From Candidatus Cryptobacteroides caccocaballi (GTDB lineage Bacteria > Bacteroidota > Bacteroidia > Bacteroidales > UBA932): a DNA stretch of 53,310 nt. Location of the stretch: assembly GCA_018064725.1 (NCBI GenBank), contig JAGHUQ010000113.1, positions 1 to 53,310 of the forward strand, read 5' to 3'. Below, in pieces: positions 16,553 to 24,843 of the stretch (its first letter is position 1; every line of letters begins with the position of its first letter). The position numbers and the translations under genes were made by a program. Under the pieces are notes generated by a model. It was not told the origin of the DNA and searched no databases. It worked only from the letters and a program-made list of their open reading frames with translations.

Positions 16553-16956
16553 CAATCTACCTGTTCTACGATTATTCCTGCCTTGCGGAGAAGATCGACT
16601 CCGTCCGTGAGCCTATATTCGTCCCTGTATACAACACGCTTTATTCCGGCCTGGATTATGAGCTTGGCACACTCCACGCATGGTGACGCAGTAACGTAAA
16701 GAGTTGCACCGCTGCTGCTGTTTCCAGACTGCGCGACCTTGGTGATGGCATTTGCCTCTGCATGGAGGACGTATGGCTTTGTAACACCATTCTCGTCCTC
16801 GCACACATTCTCGAATCCGGACGGTGTTCCATTATACCCATCTGAGATGATCATCCTATCCTTTACGAGGAGTGCACCTACCTGACGGCGCTTGCAATAT
16901 GAATTCTGTGCCCACACGGCAGCCATCCTAAGATAGCTCTGGTCAAATTTTTCCAT
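16552..16956 (-). CDS. dCMP deaminase-family protein
   Basis: 134 residues with the full zinc-dependent cytidine/deoxycytidylate deaminase signature: HAEANAI with the catalytic glutamate (about 66-72) and PCVECAKLI (about 92-100), whose two cysteines complete the zinc site. Early GYNGTPSGF matches dCMP deaminases, which convert dCMP to dUMP for thymidylate synthesis. ComEB of competence operons belongs to the same family. Its stop overlaps the protease start, and the unknown 709-residue gene lies 11 bp upstream. Confidence 0.9.
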   Translation of the reverse strand: MEKFDQSYLRMAAVWAQNSYCKRRQVGALLVKDRMIISDGYNGTPSGFENVCEDENGVTKPYVLHAEANAITKVAQSGNSSSGATLYVTASPCVECAKLIIQAGIKRVVYRDEYRLTDGVDLLRKAGIIVEQVD

Positions 16957-16967
16957 TCAGATAATTA

Positions 16968-19097
16968 TTATTTCTGTTCAATCTCGACCTGGTCAGCAGG
17001 GACATGGCCCTCGAACTGAGCAACAGGTTCTCCGCCGTCAAATCCGTAGACAAAGGTCTGAGAAGAAGTATAGACGACCCAGTAGTTTTTCTTTCCCAAG
17101 AGTATCGACTCAGGAAGAGTGCTGACCTTGTCCTTAGGGACTATGGTCTTCCAGCCGTCCGGCTTCTGGCCCTTGAGATTGTACATGTCAATAGTATTGT
17201 CCATATTGAGGACCACCGCGTTGTATCTCCTGAGATTGCGGAAATCATAAACGTCCGGTCCAAGCATGACCGGTTTGTCAAGCGTAGACGGGAATCCCTC
17301 CACGATACGTCCAAGTCGGTCATAGAGATAGAGTTTGTCTCCGGAGCAGAATGCGAACTGAATCTTCTTGTTGTTGAAATAATCAACATTTGCCACCCTT
17401 CCGCAGATAGCGCCGTCAAATGGCACTGCCCAAAGCTCATTGCCATCTTCGGTAAGAGCCAGCTTGCCATCCGAAAGTGAAAGGAGATTGTCCTTACCCG
17501 AACCCGAGTTCCTGACAGTGAATGGTCCGCTTGGAACCACTACCTCCTGGCTTGCGTCTTCTTTCTTTTTCCTCGCCGACGGTTCAGGCTTTGTCATGTC
17601 CAAAGTGAGGACGACGCCGGACTTTGTCCTTGCAAGGGACGCGATGAAACTCTCCTCACGACCGTATGACGTTGCTTCCAGGCTTGCACCGAAGTTCTTC
17701 TGGAACATGTCCCTGACGAGGGAGGAATTTCCACTTACAGGGAACCAGAAAAGTGCAAGTTGATTCTTGCCGGCAAGCACATCGGAATGCGACATATAAG
17801 CCGAAGATTCTGCAAGCTTCACATCCGGCATCTTACTCTCGGCATAGGCGCTGATGACAGCACGGCTTCCGATGAGAAGCCAACCATTCTGATAAGTACA
17901 GCAAGACTCGTCCGGAACCTTATAGAAAGCACCCATCACAGAAGCGACAAAACCACCGTATGGAAAATCATTTACGCCACTGGCACAGTTCTCATCCGGA
18001 TTGCTTACCTGAAGAAGTATAAGCTGCTCCTGATTGCCATCCAACGGAACGGAAGCGACAGCAGCCTCCTTAACGCCTATTGAACTGAACCAGGTCTTCG
18101 GCGACACTCCAGTCGCATCCTGAAGTTCCTTCTGACGCGCAAGAAAACGGCTTATACCGATACGGGAGTCGCCATATGACTGATATGCCTTGACATAGTC
18201 CGACATGTCGGCACTTGGGATAGAGAAGGCCCAGACGGTCTTTTCAGGGAGCATTGACGCAAGCTGAGACTCTGACGGGCTGACGGACTCAAACACCTTC
18301 ATATATTTCCTTACCCCATCTGAGCAGTTGACGATACCGCTGACCGTAGACCTTTCCGAACCGTTCCTGTCGAGATTGAATATTGCCCAGCTTCCGAGCG
18401 TCTTGAAGAAATCTGCATGCTTGAGATATGGCTTGGAAACTATGGTTGAGAATATCTTTCCACAATTCTCTACGTTCACCAGGATCTGATTGCGGCCGCT
18501 GAGAGCGGAAGCCGTCTCCTCGAACCCGGGAGAATCTGCGACTGAGGCGTCACTGGACTGATGACGGAGAGCCGATTGAAGGATGACGTCACTGGTCGAC
18601 ACAAGCAACCTTGAATCTGCCCAGCATGAATACAGGCCAAGTGTGTCGGCAAGTTCGATGACCCTGGATGCGTCTTCACTCTTTTCTGATGAGCCCTTAG
18701 GATCCTTGACGACGAGAAGTGGAAGGAGTTCTCCGACATAATGAAAAGAGACCACGGCGGACGCGCCCTTGAGCGACTGTATCTTTCTGTCAGAAGAAAG
18801 GAGCGAAAGCTCGTTCAGGAACTTACGGAAATTCGGCGTAGCTGCAGATGCCATGGGAGCCCATCCAAGGTTAGACTCCTCACAGTAGAAATCCAGAGTC
18901 GACTGGAGATTCTCCTGCAGCAATACGGCAATCGCATCGGTAGGCACGGACGAAAGGAGTTCATATCCCTGCTGACTCACGATTTCACTGCTTCCCTTCT
19001 TGCCTGTACCGGCATACAGCAAAGCAACTAAACCAGCGCACAAGGCCACGCAAACGAGGATCGCCGAAACGGCCAATATGATCAATTTCCTGTTCAT
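16968..19097 (-). CDS. Membrane-anchored exported protein with N-terminal DUF3352-like and C-terminal propeller-like regions
   Basis: 709 residues. One N-terminal helix (about 5-30) anchors an otherwise soluble, probably periplasmic protein. Residues about 40-500 are a serine-rich alpha/beta region with repeated short segments (for example LLSSVPTDAIAVLLQ), resembling DUF3352-type proteins only loosely. A basic linker (PSARKKKEDAS) leads to a C-terminal region (about 525-700) with blades such as GKLALTEDGNELW and GDKLYLYDRLGRIVEGFP, which looks like part of a PQQ-type beta-propeller. No catalytic residues are recognised. It leads the operon with the deaminase and CtpA and has its own -7 box. 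Confidence 0.75.
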   Translation of the reverse strand: MNRKLIILAVSAILVCVALCAGLVALLYAGTGKKGSSEIVSQQGYELLSSVPTDAIAVLLQENLQSTLDFYCEESNLGWAPMASAATPNFRKFLNELSLLSSDRKIQSLKGASAVVSFHYVGELLPLLVVKDPKGSSEKSEDASRVIELADTLGLYSCWADSRLLVSTSDVILQSALRHQSSDASVADSPGFEETASALSGRNQILVNVENCGKIFSTIVSKPYLKHADFFKTLGSWAIFNLDRNGSERSTVSGIVNCSDGVRKYMKVFESVSPSESQLASMLPEKTVWAFSIPSADMSDYVKAYQSYGDSRIGISRFLARQKELQDATGVSPKTWFSSIGVKEAAVASVPLDGNQEQLILLQVSNPDENCASGVNDFPYGGFVASVMGAFYKVPDESCCTYQNGWLLIGSRAVISAYAESKMPDVKLAESSAYMSHSDVLAGKNQLALFWFPVSGNSSLVRDMFQKNFGASLEATSYGREESFIASLARTKSGVVLTLDMTKPEPSARKKKEDASQEVVVPSGPFTVRNSGSGKDNLLSLSDGKLALTEDGNELWAVPFDGAICGRVANVDYFNNKKIQFAFCSGDKLYLYDRLGRIVEGFPSTLDKPVMLGPDVYDFRNLRRYNAVVLNMDNTIDMYNLKGQKPDGWKTIVPKDKVSTLPESILLGKKNYWVVYTSSQTFVYGFDGGEPVAQFEGHVPADQVEIEQK

Positions 19098-19121
19098 AGA
19101 AACACTATTTCATGTAATCTA

Positions 19122-19129
19122 CAAATATA
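19122..19129 (-). promoter_or_regulatory. -7 element TATATTTG for the 709-residue protein operon
   Basis: A perfect TAnnTTTG match on the minus strand, 24 bases before the ATG at 19097. It should drive the three-gene unit through the deaminase and CtpA. No -33 box at the expected distance. Confidence 0.6.
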
Positions 19130-19166
19130 ACAAATAAACCCCGTAATTATTGGGAGGCAAACAAAC

Positions 19167-19202
19167 AAAAAGAGCCTGAAACTGAACGTTTCAAGCTCTT
19201 TT
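19167..19202 (-). terminator. Intrinsic terminator after tRNA-Arg
   Basis: On the minus strand a stem joins AGAGC-TTGAAAC with GTTTCA-GGCTCT (one bulge/mismatch) and ends in a T-run. It starts 1 bp past the tRNA and closes the yceD-rpmF-tRNA unit. The symmetric A/T flanks would also let it work from the other strand. Confidence 0.85.
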
Positions 19203-19203
19203 G

Positions 19204-19275
19204 TAGTCCCTACAGGAATCGAACCTGTATCTAAGGTTTAGGAAACCTCCATTCTATCCGTTGAACTAAGGGACC
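19204..19275 (-). tRNA. tRNA-Arg (anticodon CCU)
   Basis: A full cloverleaf. The acceptor GGTCCCT pairs with AGGGACT (first pair G-U), the D arm is GTTC/GAAT, the anticodon stem GAGGT/ACCTT holds the loop TTCCTAA (anticodon CCT), and the T arm ACAGG/CCTGT holds TTCGATT. The 3' CCA is not encoded. It reads AGG codons. It lies 18 bp after rpmF on the same strand with no promoter between, and a terminator follows directly, so it is probably processed from the yceD-rpmF transcript. Confidence 0.97.
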
Positions 19276-19293
19276 GTAATCAGAGAATAAGGA

Positions 19294-19476
19294 TTACTCA
19301 GCCTTCTTCTCGATAATCTGACGACCTCTGTAGTAGCCACACTCAGGGCATACATGGTGGAAGATCACAGTTGCACCGCAGTTTGAGCAAGTAGCGAGGG
19401 TAGGTGCTACAAGCGCATCATGGGTTCTTCTCTTGTCACGTCTCTGCTTAGAGATTTTGTGTTTTGGATGTGCCAT
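19294..19476 (-). CDS. rpmF: 50S ribosomal protein L32
   Basis: 60 residues, basic N-terminus (MAHPKHKISKQRRDKRRTH) followed by a zinc ribbon of two CxxC motifs (CSNC at about 34-37 and CPEC at about 47-50). It belongs to the zinc-binding form of L32. It follows yceD after 20 bp, the usual bacterial arrangement, and is followed by tRNA-Arg. Confidence 0.97.
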   Translation of the reverse strand: MAHPKHKISKQRRDKRRTHDALVAPTLATCSNCGATVIFHHVCPECGYYRGRQIIEKKAE

Positions 19477-19496
19477 TGTTGTATCTTTTTAAAATA

Positions 19497-20024
19497 TTAT
19501 TCATCAAACAAGCCCTTCAGAGCTGCGAACGGGTTGGTCTCGGATGGTTTCTCGGGAGAGTCCTCCCTGCCTGGATCATCTGTGATATGCTTCATTGCCT
19601 CCGGATTGCATTCGCCATCCTTGTGACATCTGCGTATCGGAAGGTCTAGCAAGACATAGTCGTATATTGTCTGGGACAGGTCAAATTCAGATTCTCCCTC
19701 CGGAATCCAGACAAGCTCACGGCCATCCTCCTCATCAATATCAACGCTCCCCTCTCCGAACCTGACCTTAAGACACGCTGCTGTGTCTATAGGCATGACG
19801 ACATCCTCAAGACATCTGTCACACGGTACGGTAAGGTCGCCCTCGATATCGACATCGATCACCACGCTGGCTCCGGTCTTCTGTGCCCTGACATCGACAC
19901 GGAGATCAGCAGAGCATACCTCCTCGTTCTCAAACTCGTCAAAGAACTCTTTCGAGACGTCCCAACTTTTCGTCAGAACGCCTGATTTCAAATCATTTAG
20001 CGGTATCTTGAAACTTTCGCCCAT
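19497..20024 (-). CDS. YceD/DUF177 family protein
   Basis: 175 residues. The DUF177 core is recognisable by the VPCDRCLEDV segment (about 68-76), a later acidic strand region and a QTIYDYVLLDLPIRR motif (about 119-133). A second cysteine pair in RRCHKDGEC could complete a metal site with CDRC (inference). YceD proteins are linked to 23S rRNA or large-subunit accumulation and are almost always encoded before rpmF, as here. Confidence 0.88.
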   Translation of the reverse strand: MGESFKIPLNDLKSGVLTKSWDVSKEFFDEFENEEVCSADLRVDVRAQKTGASVVIDVDIEGDLTVPCDRCLEDVVMPIDTAACLKVRFGEGSVDIDEEDGRELVWIPEGESEFDLSQTIYDYVLLDLPIRRCHKDGECNPEAMKHITDDPGREDSPEKPSETNPFAALKGLFDE

Positions 20025-20049
20025 TAAACTGCATAGGGATTTGAGCCCG

Positions 20050-20079
20050 CAAAGTTAATCAATTATTCCAAAAAATCAA
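20050..20079 (-). promoter_or_regulatory. Promoter TTG-N19-TAACTTTG for yceD-rpmF-tRNA-Arg
   Basis: On the minus strand a perfect -7 box (20050-20057) lies 25 bases before the yceD ATG, with a TTG 19 bases upstream of it. The -33 part overlaps the 3' end of typA. Confidence 0.65.
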
Positions 20080-21878
20080 TCAACATCACCACTTTTTCTC
20101 TTCCTTTCAAGCGGATCGAGAATAATCTTCCTGAGTCGCATAGACTTTGGGGTTACCTCGACGAGCTCATCCTCCTGGATGTACTCAAGAGCCTCTTCGA
20201 GAGAGAATCTGATAGGAGGAGGAAGCATGACCTTGTCATCACTTCCGGAAGCACGCATATTGGTGAGTTTCTTGGTCTTACAGATATTGATGTTGAGGTC
20301 GCGCTCGCGAGTGTGCTCACCCACTACCTGACCCTCATATATATCCTCACCCGGATCGATGAAGAAGCGTCCGCGATCCTGCAGCTTATCCATCGAGTAT
20401 GCCACAGAGAGGCCTGTCTCCAGTGACACGAGAGAACCGTTGGTCCTGCTTTCGATGTCGCCCTTATATGGCTCATATCCCTTGTAGCGATGTGCAACTA
20501 CAGCCTCACCAGCCGTAGCGGTAAGAAGGTTGCTGCGAAGTCCTATGATACCACGTGAAGGGATGTCGAACTCGAGATGAGTACGGTCACCGCGTGGCTC
20601 CATCTGCACGAGAGCACCCTTGCGACGGGTGGTAAGCTCAATTGCCTTACCTACATATTCCTCAGGCACGTCGATGGTAAGGTTCTCGATAGGCTCGCAA
20701 CGCTCGCCGTTGATGGTCTTGTCGAGTACCTTTGGCTGTCCTACCTGAAGCTCGAAGCCCTCGCGACGCATGGTCTCGATGAGGACGGAAAGATGGAGGA
20801 CACCACGTCCGAAAACAATGAAGGAATCAGCATTGACACCTGGCTTTACGCGAAGTGCAAGGTTCTTCTCAAGCTCCTTGTCGAGACGGTCCTTAAGGTG
20901 GCGTGAAGTCACGAACTTACCCTCCCTGCCGAAGAACGGAGAGTTGTTGATGCAGAAGAGCATGCTCATGGTAGGCTCATCAACGGAGATTGGAGGAAGA
21001 GCCTCAGGATTCTCGAAATCTGCTACGGTATCACCGATCTCGAAGCCCTCGAGACCGACCACCGCACAGATGTCGCCGCACTGCACGGACTCGACCTTAG
21101 CCTTTCCAAGGCCGGTGAAGATCATGAGATCCTTGATTCTCTGCTTTTCCTTTATATCGTACCTCTTGCAGAGGGTAATCTGCTGCCCTGTGGCAAGAGT
21201 ACCCCTGGTAAGACGACCGACTGCGATACGACCTACATAAGGAGAGTACTCGAGAGACGAGATGAGAAGCTGAGGAGTACCCTCAACGACCTCTGGGGCC
21301 GGAATGACGTCAACGATAGCATCGAGGAGAGCTGAGATGTCGGTGGTAGGATTCTTCCAATCCGTAGACATCCAACCCTGCTTTGCACTACCATAGATAG
21401 TGACGAAGTCAAGCTGATCCTCGGTCGCACCGAGACTGATCATAAGGTCGAACACCTCCTCCTGAACCTCGTCAGGACGGCAGTTCTGCTTGTCAACCTT
21501 ATTGATCACGACTATAGGCTTCTTGCCCATGGAGATGGCTTTCTCAAGCACAAAACGGGTCTGAGGCATACAGCCCTCGAATGCATCGACGAGAAGGAGC
21601 ACGCCGTCCGCCATATTGAGGACGCGTTCCACCTCACCACCGAAGTCACTATGGCCCGGAGTGTCGATAATGTTGATCTTGACACCCTTATAGTTTACAG
21701 ATACGTTCTTTGCGAGAATAGTGATACCTCTTTCCCTTTCGAGGTCATTATTGTCAAGGATGAGTTCTCCGAGCTTTTCCTGGTCTCTCACCAGCTTCGC
21801 CTGGTAAATCATCCTGTCGACCAGAGTAGTCTTGCCGTGGTCGACATGCGCGATGATCGCGATGTTCCTTATATCCAT
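20076..21878 (-). CDS. typA: Ribosome-associated GTPase TypA/BipA
   Basis: 600 residues, full length. The GTPase domain has [12 protein letters not shown] (about 10-21), [12 protein letters not shown] (about 70-81) and [14 protein letters not shown]. Domain II, an EF-G-like domain III and domain V follow, with the TypA-specific C-terminal region near [20 protein letters not shown]. It binds 70S ribosomes and helps large-subunit assembly and stress growth. It stands alone, with its own -7 box 22 bases upstream. Confidence 0.97.
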   Translation of the reverse strand: MDIRNIAIIAHVDHGKTTLVDRMIYQAKLVRDQEKLGELILDNNDLERERGITILAKNVSVNYKGVKINIIDTPGHSDFGGEVERVLNMADGVLLLVDAFEGCMPQTRFVLEKAISMGKKPIVVINKVDKQNCRPDEVQEEVFDLMISLGATEDQLDFVTIYGSAKQGWMSTDWKNPTTDISALLDAIVDVIPAPEVVEGTPQLLISSLEYSPYVGRIAVGRLTRGTLATGQQITLCKRYDIKEKQRIKDLMIFTGLGKAKVESVQCGDICAVVGLEGFEIGDTVADFENPEALPPISVDEPTMSMLFCINNSPFFGREGKFVTSRHLKDRLDKELEKNLALRVKPGVNADSFIVFGRGVLHLSVLIETMRREGFELQVGQPKVLDKTINGERCEPIENLTIDVPEEYVGKAIELTTRRKGALVQMEPRGDRTHLEFDIPSRGIIGLRSNLLTATAGEAVVAHRYKGYEPYKGDIESRTNGSLVSLETGLSVAYSMDKLQDRGRFFIDPGEDIYEGQVVGEHTRERDLNINICKTKKLTNMRASGSDDKVMLPPPIRFSLEEALEYIQEDELVEVTPKSMRLRKIILDPLERKRKSGDVD

Positions 21879-21900
21879 TGTCTTTCTAGAAAAATCGGCG

Positions 21901-21908
21901 CAAAATTA
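21901..21908 (-). promoter_or_regulatory. -7 element TAATTTTG for typA
   Basis: A perfect TAnnTTTG match 22 bases before the typA ATG. The region beyond is A-rich and runs into the porin terminator, with no -33 box. Confidence 0.6.
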
Positions 21909-21930
21909 CTAAATAATCATAAAAAAACAT

Positions 21931-21959
21931 AAAAAAAGCGCCGACTGGAAAGCCGGCGC
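21931..21959 (-). terminator. Intrinsic terminator after the outer-membrane barrel gene
   Basis: A GC-rich stem (GCGCCGGCT on one side and AGTCGGCGC on the other, with one internal mismatch) followed on the minus strand by seven Ts. It ends the block of genes transcribed from about 28 kb. Confidence 0.9.
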
Positions 21960-21983
21960 AATACATATCTATCTATTTGATTC

Positions 21984-23285
21984 TTAGAAGGTGAACTTGA
22001 CCATTGCCTGAAGGCGGTTGTTGGTCACCCAATGAAGGTCCTTGGTAGCGAGACCATGCTTGAAGTTCTCATCCCACTTACCATACTGGATAGAGGTAAT
22101 CTCATACTCGAGACCAAGGGTGAACTTACCGAGATTGTACATGAAGGTAGGAGTAACTCTCCACATCTGGTTCATGTTCTTGAAGCTGTTCTTGCTGAAA
22201 TAGAGACCGTCAATTGACATGAGCTCGTCCTTGGTACCGAAGTTCTTTACATAGCCACCGAAGAGCACGCCCTGGAACTTGCTTCCGAATGCGAGGCTCA
22301 CCCAGGTAGAAGAGTTGCGGGTAGGAGTGTAGCCATAAGAGCCGTCAGTGCTGATTGAAGAAACACCGTAACCACCGTTGAGGCTGAGGTGTGAACCGTC
22401 CTGAGCGACGATGGTCTTAGCCTTTGCAGTGAAAGGAACCTTTCCGATCTTGGTCTTTACCTGAGCATAGATGAATGGGCTCACGGTAGTGATGCGATCC
22501 TTCACCTTCACGCTCTTGAGTTCTGCGTTTACGCCCTTGTTCCTAGGCTTGATGCTGAGGACATCGACACCGGCCCTTGCGAGGAATGGACCTACGGTCA
22601 CGTTGAGACCGAGATACATCTCAGGGACACAAGAATACTTGATGTAGTTTGCCGAAGAACCGTCAGGACCGGTAGAAGGATACTGCTGCTGCCAGATAGC
22701 AGCTGCGGTAAGACCGAAGTTGCTGCCGAAGTTTGCGTCGAGCTGAGCGACAGGAGTACGGCTGAAAGGTCCGAAAGGAGCACCTGTGTTAAGAGAGAAT
22801 ACATCTGGCATGTCGGCAGCCATAGGATGCCAAGCCTGACCGATCTTGAGAGTCTCATTGGCATTCTCCTGCTCCCAGCCGAGGGTCACGTAAGCCTGGC
22901 GGAGACGGAACTGTGCAGTACCGGTAACTCCGGTAAGACCTGCATAGAAGTCAGCCTCTACCCTTGCGCCGATCTTGGTGTTCTCGATCTGGTATCCGTT
23001 CACATCCACCCAAAGACGTGAAGTGAGCGCAAGGAAACGGAACTGTGGCTGTGCATTGAAATCGACATCGTCAACGATGTTCTCATCCTTTGGCACCCAG
23101 TAGAAAAGATCGCCGGTACCGGCAACGCTCTCACGGGTATCGAATGCGAAATAATTTCTGATGAATCCATGAACTGCAACGTGGCTCTCAAGATTCTCCT
23201 TGAGCTCCTTCCTGTTTGCAGCCCCGGCAGTCGCTGCAGACGCGAACATTGCAGCGGCGAGGGTTAAACAAAATACTTTTTTCAT
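21984..23285 (-). CDS. Outer-membrane beta-barrel (porin-like) protein
   Basis: 433 residues. A signal peptide (1-22, ending ATAGA) is followed by many short alternating strands rich in aromatic residues and turns such as DGSSAN. The chain ends MVKFTF, an aromatic C-terminus typical of outer-membrane barrels. Resemblance is to general Bacteroidota porins (phosphate- or anion-selective style) rather than to TonB receptors, since no plug domain is present. It lies downstream of the two DASS carriers, suggesting it lets their substrate cross the outer membrane (inference). Confidence 0.75.
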   Translation of the reverse strand: MKKVFCLTLAAAMFASAATAGAANRKELKENLESHVAVHGFIRNYFAFDTRESVAGTGDLFYWVPKDENIVDDVDFNAQPQFRFLALTSRLWVDVNGYQIENTKIGARVEADFYAGLTGVTGTAQFRLRQAYVTLGWEQENANETLKIGQAWHPMAADMPDVFSLNTGAPFGPFSRTPVAQLDANFGSNFGLTAAAIWQQQYPSTGPDGSSANYIKYSCVPEMYLGLNVTVGPFLARAGVDVLSIKPRNKGVNAELKSVKVKDRITTVSPFIYAQVKTKIGKVPFTAKAKTIVAQDGSHLSLNGGYGVSSISTDGSYGYTPTRNSSTWVSLAFGSKFQGVLFGGYVKNFGTKDELMSIDGLYFSKNSFKNMNQMWRVTPTFMYNLGKFTLGLEYEITSIQYGKWDENFKHGLATKDLHWVTNNRLQAMVKFTF

Positions 23286-23292
23286 ATCCGTA

Positions 23293-23331
23293 TAAAAAAT
23301 TCAGCAGGGTATGAATAAACCAAATCCTGCT
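23293..23331 (-). terminator. Weak terminator or attenuator between a DASS gene and the porin
   Basis: On the minus strand AGCAGG (23326-23331) pairs with CCTGCT (23303-23308) around a 17-nt loop, followed by GAATTTTTT. The 6-bp stem is short, so readthrough into the porin gene is plausible. Confidence 0.4.
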
Positions 23332-23346
23332 TTGTAATGATCCGGT

Positions 23347-24798
23347 TTAGGCTATTGCGAATGGGAATATCTTGGTGAGCCAGAAGAATGCGAATACGAA
23401 TCCGATGGCTCCGATGATGATACCTACAGTTGCCATATCCTTGGTCTTTACCATACCAGTTGCTGATGCAATGGCATTTGGAGGGGTGGAGATAGGAAGG
23501 AGCATGGCGATAGATGCGCAGGTAGCAACGAAGATGATCATAGCCTGAGTGCCGCCAAGAGCGACAAATGAAGCATTTGAAGCAGCGGTTGGATCCTCCA
23601 TTGCAGTAGCGACTACGATGAGGATAGGGATGAGGAGCGCAGCAGTTGCTGAGTTGCTGATGAAATTACTAAGGAAGTAGCATACGAGACCTGCCACAAT
23701 GAATACGACGATGATGTTCATCGCACCGAAAGGTATGGCGCTGATAAGAACCTTTGCGAGACCTGTACCCTGAAGGTCTGTACCAAGTGCGAAACCACCG
23801 GCAACAAGCCAGAGAACACTCCAGTTGATATCCTTGATATCATCCTTGGAGAAGATTCCGAGTGATGCAAATACTCCGAGAGGAATAAGCGCAACTACGT
23901 TGGAACTGATCTGAGTAAGCTGCTCGGTAGCCCAGAGAAGGATAGTGCCGAAGAAGGTAACCCAGACCACGATGGTCTTCCAGTCAGTCTTGCGCTCGCT
24001 TGGTTTGATGTCAAGATGCAGTTCCTTCGCCTTGAAAGGGAAGAGAAGCATAAGTACGACCCAGGCAACTACGATCATCACGAGGACGTAAGGAATCATA
24101 TGCGCCGCCCATGAGGCAAAGGTCACATCATAACCAGCCTCACCAAGGAACTTGACTGCAGTTGCGTTTGGAGGGGTTCCGATAGTGGTGCCGATACCAC
24201 CGACATTTGCTGCCACCGGTATAGAGAGAGCGAGACCGATCTTACCCTTATCGTCGTCAGGAAGACCACGGAGAACCGGAGTAAGAAGTGCAAGCATCAT
24301 GGCCGCGGTAGCAGTGTTGCTCATGAACATGGAGAAGAGAGCAATCACGATGAGGAATGCGAAGAGTACTGACCACGACTTCTTGAAAGGCTTAAGGAGG
24401 AAGCGGGCAAGAGTTACATCAAGACCGTACTTGGTGGCCATGTTGGCGAGCACGAAACCACCGAGGAAGAGCATGACTACCGGATCGGCGAATGACGACA
24501 TTATGCTCTTGTAAGGGACGAGCTGACCCGCATCCGGGTCACACAGGAATCCAATGCCCTTGTCAGACACGACAAGAAGCGAGAATACGATGATGAGAAG
24601 TGAGGTTGTCCAGTTAGGGATGATCTCAAACATCCACATCAAAGCGGCGAAAACGAACAAAGCGATAACTCTCTGTTGAGTTGCGGTAAGAAACTCAATA
24701 CCATAGAATGAAGTTGGCACTGCCCAAAGGAAAATGGTAACGAGAAGCACTAACGGCAACAGCACGAACAGCTTGACATTAAAGTTGTTTTTTGGCAT
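23347..24798 (-). CDS. DASS/SLC13-family sodium:anion symporter (copy 1)
   Basis: 483 residues with about eleven membrane segments. The repeated hallmark regions of divalent-anion:sodium symporters are present: SNTATAAMM with GTPPNATA in the first half, and SNSATAALL with STPPNAIA in the second. In the structural model VcINDY the two SNT motifs bind the substrate carboxylates; here the second reads SNS. Probable substrates are dicarboxylates, citrate or a related anion. The start is set at ATG 24798, after a good -7 box. It follows the M49-like lipoprotein and precedes the porin gene. Confidence 0.9.
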   Translation of the reverse strand: MPKNNFNVKLFVLLPLVLLVTIFLWAVPTSFYGIEFLTATQQRVIALFVFAALMWMFEIIPNWTTSLLIIVFSLLVVSDKGIGFLCDPDAGQLVPYKSIMSSFADPVVMLFLGGFVLANMATKYGLDVTLARFLLKPFKKSWSVLFAFLIVIALFSMFMSNTATAAMMLALLTPVLRGLPDDDKGKIGLALSIPVAANVGGIGTTIGTPPNATAVKFLGEAGYDVTFASWAAHMIPYVLVMIVVAWVVLMLLFPFKAKELHLDIKPSERKTDWKTIVVWVTFFGTILLWATEQLTQISSNVVALIPLGVFASLGIFSKDDIKDINWSVLWLVAGGFALGTDLQGTGLAKVLISAIPFGAMNIIVVFIVAGLVCYFLSNFISNSATAALLIPILIVVATAMEDPTAASNASFVALGGTQAMIIFVATCASIAMLLPISTPPNAIASATGMVKTKDMATVGIIIGAIGFVFAFFWLTKIFPFAIA

Positions 24799-24816
24799 AT
24801 CAATAATAATTTGCAG

Positions 24817-24824
24817 CAAATATA
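24817..24824 (-). promoter_or_regulatory. -7 element TATATTTG for DASS copy 1
   Basis: A perfect TAnnTTTG match 18 bases before the ATG, in the 45-bp gap after the M49-like gene. It suggests that copy 1 and the porin can be expressed separately from the genes upstream. Confidence 0.6.
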
Positions 24825-24843
24825 ATCAAACTTAAGGTTAATA

